Source of the DNA: Leucaena leucocephala
Lineage: Eukaryota > Streptophyta > Magnoliopsida > Fabales > Fabaceae
Reading direction: 5' to 3'
Length of the DNA stretch: 64,000 nt
Assembly: GCA_037074615.1 (NCBI GenBank)
Contig: CM073536.1
Coordinates: 9,119,001-9,183,000, forward strand
The position numbers and the translations under genes are program-made. Numbering within the stretch: position 1 is the stretch's first letter; each line of letters begins with the position of its first letter. The notes under the pieces were generated by a model. It worked only from the letters and a program-made list of their open reading frames with translations. It ran no database searches and was not told the DNA's origin. Shown piece by piece: positions 35,189 through 46,639 of the stretch.

Positions 35189-37556
35189 GTTGTACATCCC
35201 AATTTTTATCTTTATATTTAAATAAAATTAAAAATGTTATTTATCAATAACATAAAAATATTATCTAATTAAATTATTATGGTTTAGTATTTGTCTTATT
35301 TTTAAAATATGATATATGGATTATCCTAACATTTTCTTTATTTATAGTTTCATAATTTGATTATTATTATTAGTTGAGAAATTATTAGGATTTTGGTTCA
35401 TATTTAGATATGGATTAGAATTTAAATTATTATTATGATTTTATAAATAGAATTAAAACTTTGAGTTATTTCTCATACTTGATTATTGAGTCGACTACTC
35501 TATTTTTAATCATCTTTCTCAATTTATTTTCTATCCCCAAATAATCCCACATCTATTTTTCTTCCAAATACGCCCTTAGTTCAACTCACCCAAAGTTAAG
35601 ATTTACCTTTAAAATTTTTTATAGTAATTATTCATATATTTAGGTGAGATGTAATAATTTTCTACTCGTTCCAATATGATATTTTTGAGTGATTTAATAT
35701 ATATGTATATATATAAATTTATTGATATTGAGATGATTGTATTGAGAAAATTTGTTTTATTTTAATTTAAAAAGTTTGAGTTAAAATTATAAAATTGTTA
35801 TATCTTGATATTAGAATTTGAATAAAGTTATTATTTTGAGAAAAATCCTTTTGTGATATTTATCAAACTATTGAGATTTTGATTAATATGATTATTTTAC
35901 AAATTATACATTAGGGATGAGTGATGATAGAGTTATATTTCTACCACGTGATATAACCTCTATTGAAGCTCGATGGTTGGCTAATTGTCTCCCAGTTTAT
36001 CGAGAGCCATGCCCCACCTGTTTACAGAGGGGCTGTGACCCCCGCCTGTTTATCGAGGGGGAATGAACCCATGGTCCGGTTAGGTGCTAAGTCAATTTTG
36101 GCCTATTCATACCACTTGATCGGTTGGCCTTTTGAGTGGTCAGTTATTACAAGCCCATGGATTCGATCGGCCGGAATAATGAGGTACAGTTGGATTGATG
36201 GGAGGATCTTGGGTGGATTATTCATTTAATTTTATTATGATAATGTGTTAATTTTCATATATTGTATTTTATGATATGTCTCACTTGACATCTCATGAGC
36301 ACATGTTAGTAAGTATGATGAATAGAATTACTAGTTACTAAAACGTTTGTCTTACCATATTTTTATTAATATTTTTCAAGCTATATTCTCATCTTAGGAC
36401 TGAGGAAAAACTTCATAATCTTGATTAAAGCTATATTAATTGTATATCATTCTCCTTTGAATATATGTGTAGAATACATGTATATTACCATAGTAGGGTT
36501 CATTATGCATAGTCTAATATTATAGCATATATTATTTGAATTTGATCACGGGAGTTAGTCTTAGGGTATGTTTGGCTCAACGGAGGGGAGGGATTTTAAT
36601 AGAGGGAAAGGAAAGGAAAGGAAAGGAAGGAAAAAAGAGGGATTTTATTATTACCTTGTTTGGATTAACATTAAGGGAGAGGAGGGGAGGGATTTTCATA
36701 TTACCTTGTTTGATTCAAGAAGGAAAGGGAGGGAAAATACTTTTATATAGACAAATTTACCTTATATTATTTTACATAATATTTTAATAAAATATAATAT
36801 AAGAGTAATATTAGGATATTAAAAAAATTATGGGTATATGAATATTATATAATAATTATATCACACTTCCCCTCCAAATTCCCCCAATTTTGGAGGGGAA
36901 GTAAAGTTGGAGGGGGGAGGGAAAATTTTAAAAAATTTTCCCTCCCCTCCTAAATATTTTAACAAGCCAAACAAGGGGAGGGCAGCAAAATCCCTCCCCT
37001 TCTCCTACCTTCCCCCCAAATACCCCATGCCAAACAATGCGTTAGGGATAATATTTTAAATATCCATGATAGACTCTTCTAAATTATTAATTATTTCTTC
37101 AATTTTATTAAAATTGTATATACTCTTACATTAATTTTATATACACATTTTAATATAATTTTTAATATTTTTAAGAATATTTCATAAAAGATTCTATTAT
37201 TACCTTTTTATTAATTAATATATATGTTTATAAAAAAGTATAATATTTATATTATAAAATCAAATATACTCTAGTATCTATCTAGTTATAATATACAATT
37301 TATAAAATATTCAGCAATTTATATATCTTAAATAATTTGACTCATCTTATTCTTATTTTATCATAATTTATTAAATTTTAAGAAAAGTTCTTTTATAAAT
37401 ATGGTAGAGCTTATTTTAGATTTTAGTAAAACTATTTTCTATCATGGTTAACTCTTTTGAAATAAACAAAATTTATTTATAATATTATTTTAGATTTATA
37501 TTGTGTATAAAATAGGTTCAAATAATTAATAATAATTATATTTTAAAATGATTTTA
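35189..37556 (+). repeat. long direct repeat, probable 3' LTR, interrupted
   Basis: Second copy of 33003-34558. The match breaks at about 36541 and resumes at about 37368, so some 830 bp were inserted, including the MITE 36564-37041. The right end is not sharply defined and no target duplication was resolved. Confidence 0.55.
36564..37041 (+). mobile_element. 478-bp PIF/Tourist-like MITE with G-rich/C-rich arms, TSD TTA
   Basis: Starts GGGTATGTTTGGC after TTA (36561-36563), ends GCCAAACAATGCG before TTA (37042-37044); context CTTAG/GTTAG. One arm is GGAGGGGAGGG/GGAAAGGAAAGG-rich, the other CCCTCCCC-rich, so it can fold back. Related elements at 53897-54718 and 54881-55580. Confidence 0.75.
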
Positions 37557-37643
37557 TAATCACATACAACAAAAGTAGTTAACATATATTAACTATATCT
37601 ATGGAACAAATGTTTTATAATTGAGTTTCAATTTGATTGTTCC

Positions 37644-37811
37644 TGTTAGAAGTTTGTGTTAATGGTGGTATGTTGGGCCTAAAGCCCAATAAGGATTGGA
37701 TTAGTTTTATATGTATATAAATAGCACAATTGTAAACAGATTGGTTTACGAGAGAATGAAGTAAATACATTGTTTTTCTTATACTGCATATTCATTCTAT
37801 CAAAGCTAACA
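37644..37811 (+). repeat. 5' LTR of the copia element (168 bp)
   Basis: TG...CA ends; TATA-like TATATAAATAGC at 37712-37723. Near-identical to the 3' LTR apart from the SINE in the latter, so the insertion is fairly young by LTR divergence. Confidence 0.9.
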
Positions 37812-37817
37812 TGGCAA

Positions 37818-37829
37818 TGGCATCAGAGC
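37818..37829 (+). other. primer-binding site (initiator-Met tRNA)
   Basis: TGGCATCAGAGC, one mismatch to the usual plant copia PBS TGGTATCAGAGC, six nt after the LTR end. Confidence 0.8.
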
Positions 37830-38185
37830 AATCGAGACTGGGACCCTTGCTTGTCATATAAAGCCCAAAATTAGCCCAAGAAGCCAAGCCAACCCTAACA
37901 GAAGGGAAGGCAGCAAAACAAGATTTGCTGAAACTCAAACGTAAATGAAAGAAAGCTGCAAGAAAACGTTCACGGCCCCATGTCAGTAGAAGAAAATTCT
38001 AGAAGTCACGGCGATCACACGCCAAGGAACACCGGGAAAGGTCCAGAAGGTGCAGTTAGCGACCTCTAAGGGTTCAAGTCGAAGATTCTATTGGCTAAAA
38101 AGGAGACACGATAGACGACGTAGTTTTATTCAAGGCGTAGCAGCGTGATCTGATTTGTTGAACTGAAGATCTGATAGACAACTGG

Positions 38186-39069
38186 ATGGCTACCAAGAAG
38201 GAGACAGAGGATATTTCTGCAGACAGACTACCTATCACGCACCCTCTATTTCTTCACCCGTCGGAAACTCAAATCGGGATGATCGTTCAGCATACATTGA
38301 CGGGAGGAGACAATTACACCGTGTGGTCTCGTGCTATGCGGATTGCTTTGAGAGGAAAACGAAAACTTGGCTTCATCGATGGGTCTTGTACCAAAGAATC
38401 TCAAGATGAGGCGCTTTATGACCAATAGGAGCAGTGCAACGCCGTGGTGCTCTCTTGGATTCTCAATTCGGTCTCAAAGGAAATTGCAAGCAGTATAATT
38501 TTTTTGCAAGAAGCTTACACCGTCTGGACAGACCTCAAGGAAAGGTATGATAAGGTAAGAGGATCCATAATATATTCTCTCCACTGTGAAATAGCCAATC
38601 TCCGTCAGGATTCACTCACTGTCTCTGCTTACTACTCTAAACTGAAGGAGTTGTGGGAAGAACAGACAATCTTATTCCCCATCCTGTGCTGTAAATGCGA
38701 CACATCAAAGGTGTACGCAGATATGATACAGCAACAGAAGTTACTGCAATTTCTCATTGGGCTCAATGATTGCTTTGGGGCCGCACGGAGTCAAATATTG
38801 ATGATGAGCCCCTTTCCTTCTGTAAATCAGGTGTTTGCCATGATCACAGAGACGAAGCACAAAAATCAATCACCAGTATGCCAAAAAATAGCCCCGTTGA
38901 AGGAGTGGCAATGAATGCCAGAGGAAGGGGCCGTGGACGCGGAGGCAGAGGAGGACGTGGAGGTCCAGTACCGGAGTGTGCCTACTGTCACAAGAAGGGA
39001 CACATGAAGGATGTATGTTGGGAAATAGTGGGGTATCCAGCTGATTTTAGAGGAAACAAAAGAAAATAG
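38186..39069 (+). pseudogene. copia gag, broken
   Basis: Gag polyprotein of the copia element. N-terminal region with LTGGDNYTVWSRAMRIAL (copia-type gag), an in-frame TAG at 38426-38428 where the family normally has Trp, then the UBN2-like middle region to about 38880. A frameshift between about 38870 and 38905 moves the reading to another frame, where an RGRGRGGRGG linker and a CCHC zinc knuckle (CAYCHKKGHMKDVC, CX2CX4HX4C) follow. Ends at a TAG at 39067. It would encode the particle protein and RNA-binding knuckle, but no continuous product can be made. Confidence 0.85.
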
Positions 39070-39110
39070 AACAATGGCGCTGTAGTTAATCATCTAGCAA
39101 CAGAACCATG

Positions 39111-39348
39111 GGTGCGTGTCCTAATCTATTATGTAATGGATTGTATCATTAACTATTTCTTTTCTTCATTTTGGGTGCGAGGAACTTATCATGAATCTAC
39201 TGATTTCTGCCGCTTCGGTTATTGCTGCTGGGTTGGCCATCGGGCTTGCTTCTATTGGACTTGGGGTTGGTCAAGGTACTGCTACAGGTCAAGCTGTAGA
39301 AGGGATCGCGAGACAACCCGAGGCAGAGGGAAAAATACGGGATTGACG
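39111..39348 (+). pseudogene. atpH: plastid DNA insert (atpI-atpH spacer and 5' atpH) inside the copia element
   Basis: From ATG at 39191 the frame reads MNLLISAASVIAAGLAIGLA and on through GQAVEGIARQPEAEGKIR, the first ~50 residues of the plastid ATP synthase c subunit (81 residues when complete). The preceding TGGGTGCGAGGAACTTATC matches the plastid atpH leader. Changes from the plastid protein (P to L twice, V to I, A to T) fit C-to-T decay. The block lies exactly between gag zinc knuckle and protease, bounded by CCATG on both sides (39106-39110 and 39349-39353). A retrotransposon never carries this gene, so it is a NUPT inserted after, or picked up by, this copy. Confidence 0.9.
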
Positions 39349-39350
39349 CC

Positions 39351-42300
39351 ATGCTGAACATGACCAGTACAACAACTGCACCAACCTTCACGAAGGAGCA
39401 ATATAATAGGCTCCTAGACATCTTAAGGAAAGAATCAGAGGCTACCACGCACGCCTTAACCGGGACAGTGAAAGGTTTGGCTAATACCTTTCACTACATA
39501 GACACATATACTACTTGGGTAATAGATTCAGGGGCCACTACTCACATGATAGGTAACTTGTCACTTTTTCACAGTTACAAGAAAAATGATAGTCATATTA
39601 GGACAATTCAAGTACTAAATGGAGAGAGAATAAATGTTACTCACATAGGTAATATTAAACTCACCAATGAGATTATACTGACCAATGTTTTGTATGCCCC
39701 ACAATTAAAATTTAACCTTATATCAGTTCCTAAACTAACTAAAGAACAACATTGCATGGTAGCATTTTTCCCTAACCGATGTATTATACAGGGCCTTCAT
39801 GATGGGAAAGTGAAGGCGACTGGTAGACTCTTAGAAGACCTATACATATTAAGGCTAAAATCTAAGTGTAGCGTCCTAGGTCCTATTAATCATGATTCAA
39901 GCAATTTGCAAGAATATGATGATCTGTGGCTATTACATAATAGATTAGGACACGCACCCATGGTTCTGTTGAAACATTTGAATATTGTAAAGACTAAAGA
40001 TATGTCATTGAATAAAGCTTGTGATATCTATATTCAATCAAAGCAAACAAAGCTTCCTTTTACATCTAGTTTCATTAAAACTACTTCTTGTTTTGAGTTG
40101 ATTCATATGGATGTGTGGGGACCTTATAGGATACCCACACATCAAGGTCATCAATATTTTCTTACAATAGTTGATGATTATTCAAGAGCTGTTTGAATTT
40201 TTCTAATGAAATCTAAATCTGATAGCCATATTCATATTAAGAACTTTATTGCATATGTGTTGAACCAATTCTCCATTAAAATCAAGAAAGTAAGAAGTGA
40301 TAATGGCACCGAATTTAGAAATAATGACATATCACATTACTTTGGGGAGAAAGGAATTTTGCATAAGACTACATGCCCATACACCCCTCAATAAAATGGG
40401 GTTGCTGAAAGGAAACATAGAACTTTACTGCAAGTTGTTAGAAGCTTGATGATACAATCTGGAATTCCAATTAAATATTGGGGAGAATGTATAAAAGTGG
40501 CAGCCCATATAATAAATAGAGTTCCCTCTAAGGTTCTTGCCTATCAAACACCCTATGAGAGGGTTTATGGACATAGGGCAGATTATAATAATCTAAGGGT
40601 CTTTGGTTCATTGGTTTATGCAACAAATTTGAGAGATACTGATAAATTTCTCCCTAGAGCTGCACCATGTGTCTTCCTAGGATACCCTAATAATCAGAAA
40701 GGTTTCCTACTGCTTAATTTAAAAACAAAAGAGATATTAGTTAGTAGGCATGTTACATTTTGTGAGAATCAGTTTCCATTCAAGGGGTTGGAAAATATTG
40801 AGCAAGGGGGAGCAAATCAGCAGTCAACTAGGAACCATTTTATGGATCCTTTTGTCTTTGATTATGTAAAGGTCCCTCTAGTGAAAGAGAATAAAACTAT
40901 AAATACAGATGTAGAATTGATGAATTCAAATCAGCAACATGAAGAGTCTCAAATTACAATGGTTCCAAATAATAGATCACATAGAGAAAGGAGACCACCC
41001 ATATGGGCAAATGATTATATATGTAATCTAATTGTTTCTGCAGGTTTAGCAACTCCTCAGCGTAAAGGTAAATGTTTATACCCTATTGAAAATTGCATGT
41101 CTTATTCCAATATTTCTGCTTCACACATGTGCTATCTGTGCAATATTGATTCAGTTAATGAGCCCTCAACATATGAGGAGGCAGTGCAGGATGATAATTG
41201 GGTGAGAGCAATGGATATAGAAATAAAGGCATTGGAAAACAATGGGACTTGGGAGGTTGTCCCACTCCCAAGAGGCCGAAAGGCCATAGGTTGTAAATGG
41301 GTATATAAAGTTAAATATGATTCGCAAGGGAAGATAGACAAATTTAAAGCAAGACTTGTTGCTAAAGGATATAGTCAAAAGGAGAGAATTGATTATCATG
41401 GAACATTCTCTCCTGTGGTAAAGATGACAACTATTAGAATAATAATTAAATTTGCTGTTCTGTATAACTGGAATCTGTACCACATGGATGTGCATAATGC
41501 TTTCTTGCAGAGAGATCTTGATGAGGAGATCTACATGACCATACCCCAAGGGTTTAATAGAACAAGGGAAAATATGGTATGTAAACTCAAGAAATCTTTA
41601 TATGGTTTGAAGCAAGCCTCTAGACAGTGGAATGCCAAGCTGTCTATGGCATTGATTCAAGGAGATTTTATCCAAGGTAAACATGACTATTCACTCTTTT
41701 ATAAGAAGTATGGAAAGGATATAGTGTTTGTCCTAGTATATGTTGATGATTTGTTGATCACAGGAAATTCAGAAACAAAGATAAAAGAGGTTAAACAATT
41801 TCTGCATAACAATTTCTAGATAAAAGATTTAGGAGTTATGAAATATTTTTTAGGTATAGAAATGGCTAGATCTAAGAAAGGCATAGTGTTATCACAAAGA
41901 AAGTATATATTGGATTTGTTGGCTGATACAGGTATGAGTGGATGTAAACCACTTGTGATCCCAATGGCTCAAAATTTGAAACTGCTGGCATTTGAGGAAG
42001 GAAGAGATAAGCGATCTGACTTGTTGTCAGATCCTGAGATTTATAGAAGGTTGGTGGGTCGGTTGATTTATTTGACTGCTACTCGTCCTGACATATCCTT
42101 TGTTGTACAGGTCCTGAGTCAATACATGGCGAATCCCATGAAAGCACATATGGCGGCAGCAATGGATGTGGTGAGATATTTAAAGGCAACTCCAGGACTT
42201 GGAGTCTTGATCAGCTATTTTGGAGGCCTGGAACTCACTTGTTATTGTGATGCTGATTGGGGTGCATGTGGCTCAACAAGGAGGTCAGTAACGGGTTATT

Positions 42301-42644
42301 TACTGAAGCTAGGAGGATCGGTTATTAAGTGGAAAACAAAAAAACAAAATACAGTTTCTCGTTCGTCTGTTGAAGCTGAGTATAGGGCACTTGCTTCAGC
42401 AATGGCAGAAGTAGTTTGGCTTGTAGGACTGCTTAAAGAAATAGGATTTGTTTATTCTGAACCAGTAAAGATGTACTGTGACAGCAAAGCAGCAATTCAC
42501 ATAGCCTCAAATCCGGTGTTTCACGAGAGAACAAAGCATATAGTTCGGGAGAAGTTGCAAGACAAGCTGATTAAGCTGACATATAAAAAGTCTGAAGATC
42601 AAGAAGCATATATCTTTACTAAGTCTGTAGGAAAAGCTGTATAG
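39351..42644 (+). pseudogene. copia pol: protease, integrase, reverse transcriptase, RNase H, broken by stops
   Basis: One continuous frame with three stops: TGA at 40194 (after DDYSRAV), TAA at 40392 (in the YTPQ-NGVAERKH motif) and TAG at 41817. Protease DSGATTHM at about 39526. Integrase zinc region with one ligand lost (CDIY in place of CxxC), then HMDVWGP, the RSDNGTEF motif and the ERKHRTL region. RT with NAFLQRDLDEEIYM and the catalytic YVDD at about 41740. RNase H with CDADWGACGSTRRS and SRSSVEAEYRALA. Stops sit where Trp, Gln or Lys/Gln codons are expected. RT and RNase H are otherwise well preserved; the element could move only with proteins from an active relative. Confidence 0.92.
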
Positions 42645-42690
42645 TGTAAATTGCTTCACAAGCTGGGTGTAATTGATATATATTCCCAGC

Positions 42691-42701
42691 TTGAGGGGGA
42701 G
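42691..42701 (+). other. polypurine tract
   Basis: TTGAGGGGGAG immediately before the TGTTA of the 3' LTR, the standard plant copia PPT. Confidence 0.85.
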
Positions 42702-43072
42702 TGTTAAAAGTTTGTGTTAATGGTGGTATGTTGGGCCTAAAGCCCAATAAGGATTGGATTAGTTTTATATGTATATAAATAGCACAATTGCACTAACGGG
42801 GGTTGGTTTGAGTGGTAAGCGGCTCGGTATCGCTTAAGCGAGATCTTGAGTTCGAGCCTTGGCATACGCAGAAAATTCCCGTTGGGAGACTCACACACCA
42901 TAGCCAGGTGCGCGACGCAGGTCGGATCCGGATGTAGTCGGGGTAAAACTCCGGTGAACCGGGTGGGCAACAAAAAAAAATATAGCACAATTGCAAACAG
43001 GTTGGTTTACGAGAGAATGAAGTAAATACATTGTTTTTCTTATACTGCATATTCATTCTAGCAAAGCTAACA
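42702..43072 (+). repeat. 3' LTR of the copia element, split by a SINE
   Basis: Matches the 5' LTR to CACAATTGCA, is interrupted by the SINE plus its duplicated target, and resumes with CAAACAGGTTGG to GCTAACA at 43072. Confidence 0.9.
42793..42981 (+). mobile_element. tRNA-derived SINE (family A) in the 3' LTR
   Basis: 189 bp, box A-like GGTTTGAGTGGTAAGCGG and box B GAGTTCGAGCC, ending in a poly(A) tail. Perfect 14-bp target duplication ATAGCACAATTGCA (42779-42792 and 42982-42995). The 5' LTR provides the empty site. Same family as 16017-16203. Confidence 0.95.
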
Positions 43073-44087
43073 ATGTCATAGATGATAACAGACTTGAATG
43101 ATAAATGTGGAACTATATATTACAAGTGGATACAAGTTTGATTTCCATGTTTTATAGATACAATGATGATTATGGAAGAAATTGATTAATTATATAAAAC
43201 TTTAATATGTTCTCAACTTGAATCATATTGCTTGTATAAAGGTTCCAGGTGGCATTCTTAAATTTGTATACAATCTGTTTTCATATTTTTAAAAAAATAT
43301 GATATGGCATTTGCAGATATCCAACTTATTCTAATGCTGCTATTTGCATATAACTTGGATGATAAATAATAAAAGTTTCGTATGCAGGATCAACTTTTTT
43401 ATATTGTATTAAATGCCATTATGTTACATGCATATTGAGAAATACAAACTTCAAATAACCACATGGTCTTTGACCGATTTGCACAACTCTTGTAGAAAGT
43501 TTGTGAGTGTCAGGGGTAACAAATAGCTCATGTGTTCACGTTGGCGTAAATAAAGAGAAAATATGGTTGAAATTAGTAATATAATATTATGTGATATTCA
43601 TGGTTAATGAAATATTCTAACGGGTTTTGCCTTGAGGTGTAATTATCTAAGGTTATTGTTACATTAAATATACCGTAACTACCTTCTACTATGGACTGTG
43701 CTTTTATATATGATATTTTTGTTTGAAATTACTAGTCTCCCGGGGCACCTCGTAGGTGGTGTCGGTAGGTAAGGGGGATAAAAATTGAGTTATTGAGACA
43801 TTTATTCGCCCTGTTACTTTTGCCACTTTCTAGGTGAGAGTAATAAAGGATGTCCGTAGGAAAATTTTAAAAAACATGATACTAATTTGATGAGTAGTCA
43901 TCCTCTATTAATCATTATATTTTGAATTACTATTAATTGTCATCCAGGATATTTTGATATTATTTTATTTTAATTATTTAATTTGGATATGTTACGGCTC
44001 GCATTACCTCATTAAACGTCGGCATTGTACTATTTGTTGATTTGTAGCCTGAGGTCCCTTTGTATATATATGCATGCGTATATTTTT
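43073..44087. other. intergenic, retroelement-like debris, no gene seen
   Basis: No open frame of note. The stretch 43730-44060 (GTCTCCCGGGGCACCTCGTA... and GTTACGGCTCGCATTACCTC) has moderate GC and looks like a decayed LTR-retrotransposon end, but no boundaries are visible. Confidence 0.4.
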
Positions 44088-44340
44088 TTTAATACAAAAT
44101 TTTTTAAAAAAGATTAGACTCATACATGATTTAAAGATAGGGTAAAATCTCTCTTCCTCTTAGGTGATACTAATATTAGAAGATGCGAGCTATATATTAT
44201 CTTCAGGCATAAACCTAAGTACCCAAGAGTTAAGATGCCTTCTTAAGTACCGCGATTGGAACCACAATAAAATGATACTTTCTAAGATTTGAACACGTTC
44301 TAAATAATTATATATCTCACCCCTTCACCAGTTAAACTTA
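44088..44340 (+). repeat. SINE-like family S2, best copy
   Basis: Shared with 7290-7480, 15766-15945 and about 50360-50515. Contains AGGTGATACTAATATTAGAA, CAAGAGTTAAGATGCC and a weak box-B-like GATTGGAACCAC (reverse orientation) near 44247. Likely a tRNA-derived retroposon. Confidence 0.45.
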
Positions 44341-44429
44341 CGGACAATTGTTATAAATGGTGATTATCATGTATATACAAATTGTAATAACCATGTTAGG
44401 TAAAAGGGTAACCCTTTCTAAAATAGTTA

Positions 44430-44928
44430 GGTGCGTGTTTGAGAAACTCTTAAACTACGATTTTAAAAGAATTTTTGACTTAAATTTTAGTTTAATTTTT
44501 TTAAAATAAACAGTCATATTTATCTAAATGGGTTTTTAGACTAAACTATGGTTTAAAATTAAGATTTTGAATAAGCTACTCAGACTAATTTCTGGAATAA
44601 TAAAAGGGTTTATGAACTACCCAATTACTATTTTACCCTTACTTTTTCTTATACCCTCTCTCATCTCTCATCTTTCTTTTTTATCCTCTATCTTTTCTTA
44701 TCTCTCTCATCCACCCTATCTCCTCTCTCTTCTTTACCCTCTCTCATCTCTCATACTTTTAATTAAATCATACACTTTTTAGTAATTTATCAATCACAAA
44801 AGTCTTTCTACTAATAATTATCTAAACACTTATTTTTTCAGAATAACTTTTTTTATAAACTCTTTTCTAAAATCTGTCTAAAAATTTTATTTTTTATAAA
44901 CTATTTTTTAAACTCTTATTTAAACTAA
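44430..44928 (+). mobile_element. 499-bp PIF/Tourist-like MITE, TSD TTA
   Basis: GGTGCGTGTTTGAG after TTA (44427-44429); right end TTTAAACTAA before TTA (44929-44931). Internal CTCTCTCATCTCTC tract as in the other family members. Confidence 0.6.
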
Positions 44929-45210
44929 TTAAGTAGATGATAAAAGTTAGCGTCTGAAGGGAAAGTATCCCCTTCCTACATGATTAAGAAGGTCAGCATT
45001 CCATTCCTCGAGGTCATATGGTTTCGTCCAGTGATTAATAACATATTGCATTTATAACCATGATAGGTAGCGCGTGTTTATGTCATATTTTCCTATCATG
45101 GCTATTGCAATTAATTTTTTTTTTAGTTTATTCCTTTTATTACCACAGTAATAACAGGTATTGGTAATTTTGAAGCTAAGTTTCATGTTTTAGAGGAAGA
45201 ATGTTACAAT

Positions 45211-46170
45211 TCTCATATCTCCGACACAAATGAGCCTAATTGGCATTCTTTGGATCAATTCAAGTTCTTAAAAACCTAAGATTAGATACAGAAAAATATC
45301 TAAATATACAGATATATAAAAAAATCAGTTCCATAACTCAATTTTACCAACTCTAATCTAAATACACACTGGAGCATGTTTTGGTTTTTATTAGTGAGGA
45401 AGGCCAAAACCAATTTTCTCAAAAGTTGAACATCAAACAAGTTTAAGAATTAATAAAACTCAGGGTGTGTTTGGATTAGCTTTTGGAGAATAGATTATGG
45501 GAAGAATAGATTCTGGAGAATAGATTTTGGGTAGAATAGATTTTGGGAAGAATAGATTTTGGGAATAAAGATGTTTGGATGATTAGTAGTAGAATTACTT
45601 TTTATATTGGTAAATTACTAAAAATGGTATGATATGATTAAAAGTAAGAGAGGTGAAAGATGATAGAGAAGAAAGAGGAGAGAGAAGAGAGTGTAGAGAG
45701 GAGAGAGGAGAGAGAAAAAGAGAGATAAGAGAGGAAAGAGAAAAAGAGAGAGGAGAGAGGAGAGATAATAGAGAAAAGAGAGGAGAGAGGGTGTAAGAAA
45801 AAGTAAGGGTATAATAGTAATTGGATAATCCAAAACCTAGGTTTCAAAGAAAAAGCTATTTTCAGTAGCTTATTCAAAACCTAGGTTTCAAACCGAGGTT
45901 TTGCCCAAAATCAATTCTCAACAAAAATTACTGTTTGTGTAAAAATTTTTTAAATCGCGATTTTGCCCCAAAATTCATTTTCAAACCTAAGTGCCAAACA
46001 GGCACTCAGTTGGACATCAAAACCACGATACAAGAGTAGTAGACGCTCCTAGTTGCTTTTGTAACCTGAAAAGACCAATCCAAGCATTAATGCTTTCTGG
46101 CATTTCTTAATGTCCACCATTACCTTTCTACTATAGCCCTTTTTTGACTCTCACACAATATATCAGAAAA
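45211..46170. repeat. duplicated block X, copy 1 (with MITE)
   Basis: Non-coding block matching 62951-63300: CGACACAAATGAGCCTAATT (45221), GGATCAATTCAAG, AAAAAAATCAGTTCCATA, CCAATTTTCTCA and, after the MITE, CTCAGTTGGACATCAAAAC. It lies 0.5 kb beyond the 3' end of the CBL pseudogene. Confidence 0.8.
45463..46005 (-). mobile_element. 543-bp PIF/Tourist-like MITE with empty site at 63 kb
   Basis: GGGTGTGTTTGG ... CCAAACAGGCAC flanked by TCA (45460-45462 and 46006-46008). The paralogous block at 63170 reads AAGCTCAGTTGGACG with no insert, proving the insertion and the 3-bp TNA duplication. GA-rich core is the inverse of the TCTCTCC core at 13190-13732. Confidence 0.92.
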
Positions 46171-46639
46171 AACAAGCATGAATATTAAAAATATCTTATA
46201 CAATATTTATTTATTCATATTTTTATCGTTGATGCGAAATTTATTGTTAATCGCACCAACTTTACATCAGAAGTGTGTATGTGGGTCTATATATATTCAA
46301 TTGCGTAGAATGTGTCATAATCAAAACTCTTATATTTTGCCGTTTAATTTCCTTAGATATTGTGAATAGAACTTCCAACTAACATTTTTGTTGATATTTT
46401 TTCAAAAATAATATATAAATATATAATTTTATTTTTTATTTATCATTTTGTTAACTTTATTATCATTTATTATTGTGTTGACTTTATTATCATGAGATAT
46501 AATCTATAATAAATAAGAATAAAGTTAAAAATTTATTCAATTTTAAAATAGAATTAATAAAATTTAAAATTTTTCTTAGACTATATAAAGCAGGTTAAAA
46601 ATAATTTATAAATAAAAATATAGGAGCCATTTCCAGGTT

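Larger units (their letters stand above)
37644..43072 (+). mobile_element. full-length, inactivated Ty1/copia retrotransposon
   Basis: 5429 bp from TGTTAGAAG (5' LTR) to the end of the 3' LTR (GCTAACA), including a plastid insert (39111-39348) and a SINE in the 3' LTR (42793-42981). Order LTR-PBS-gag-protease-integrase-RT-RNaseH-PPT-LTR is the copia arrangement. Inactivated by one gag stop, a gag frameshift, three pol stops and the insertions. Flanks GTTCC and ATGTC do not match, so no target duplication is visible. Confidence 0.93.

Noticed and set aside
33003..37556. Long direct repeats read as a simple tandem gene duplication
   Set aside because: No coding content, PBS-like and PPT-like sequences at the inner edges fit LTRs better; kept at moderate confidence.
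39191..39345. A functional nuclear ATP synthase c-subunit gene
   Set aside because: Only about the first 50 of 81 codons, with missense changes, lying within a dead retrotransposon; a plastid insert.
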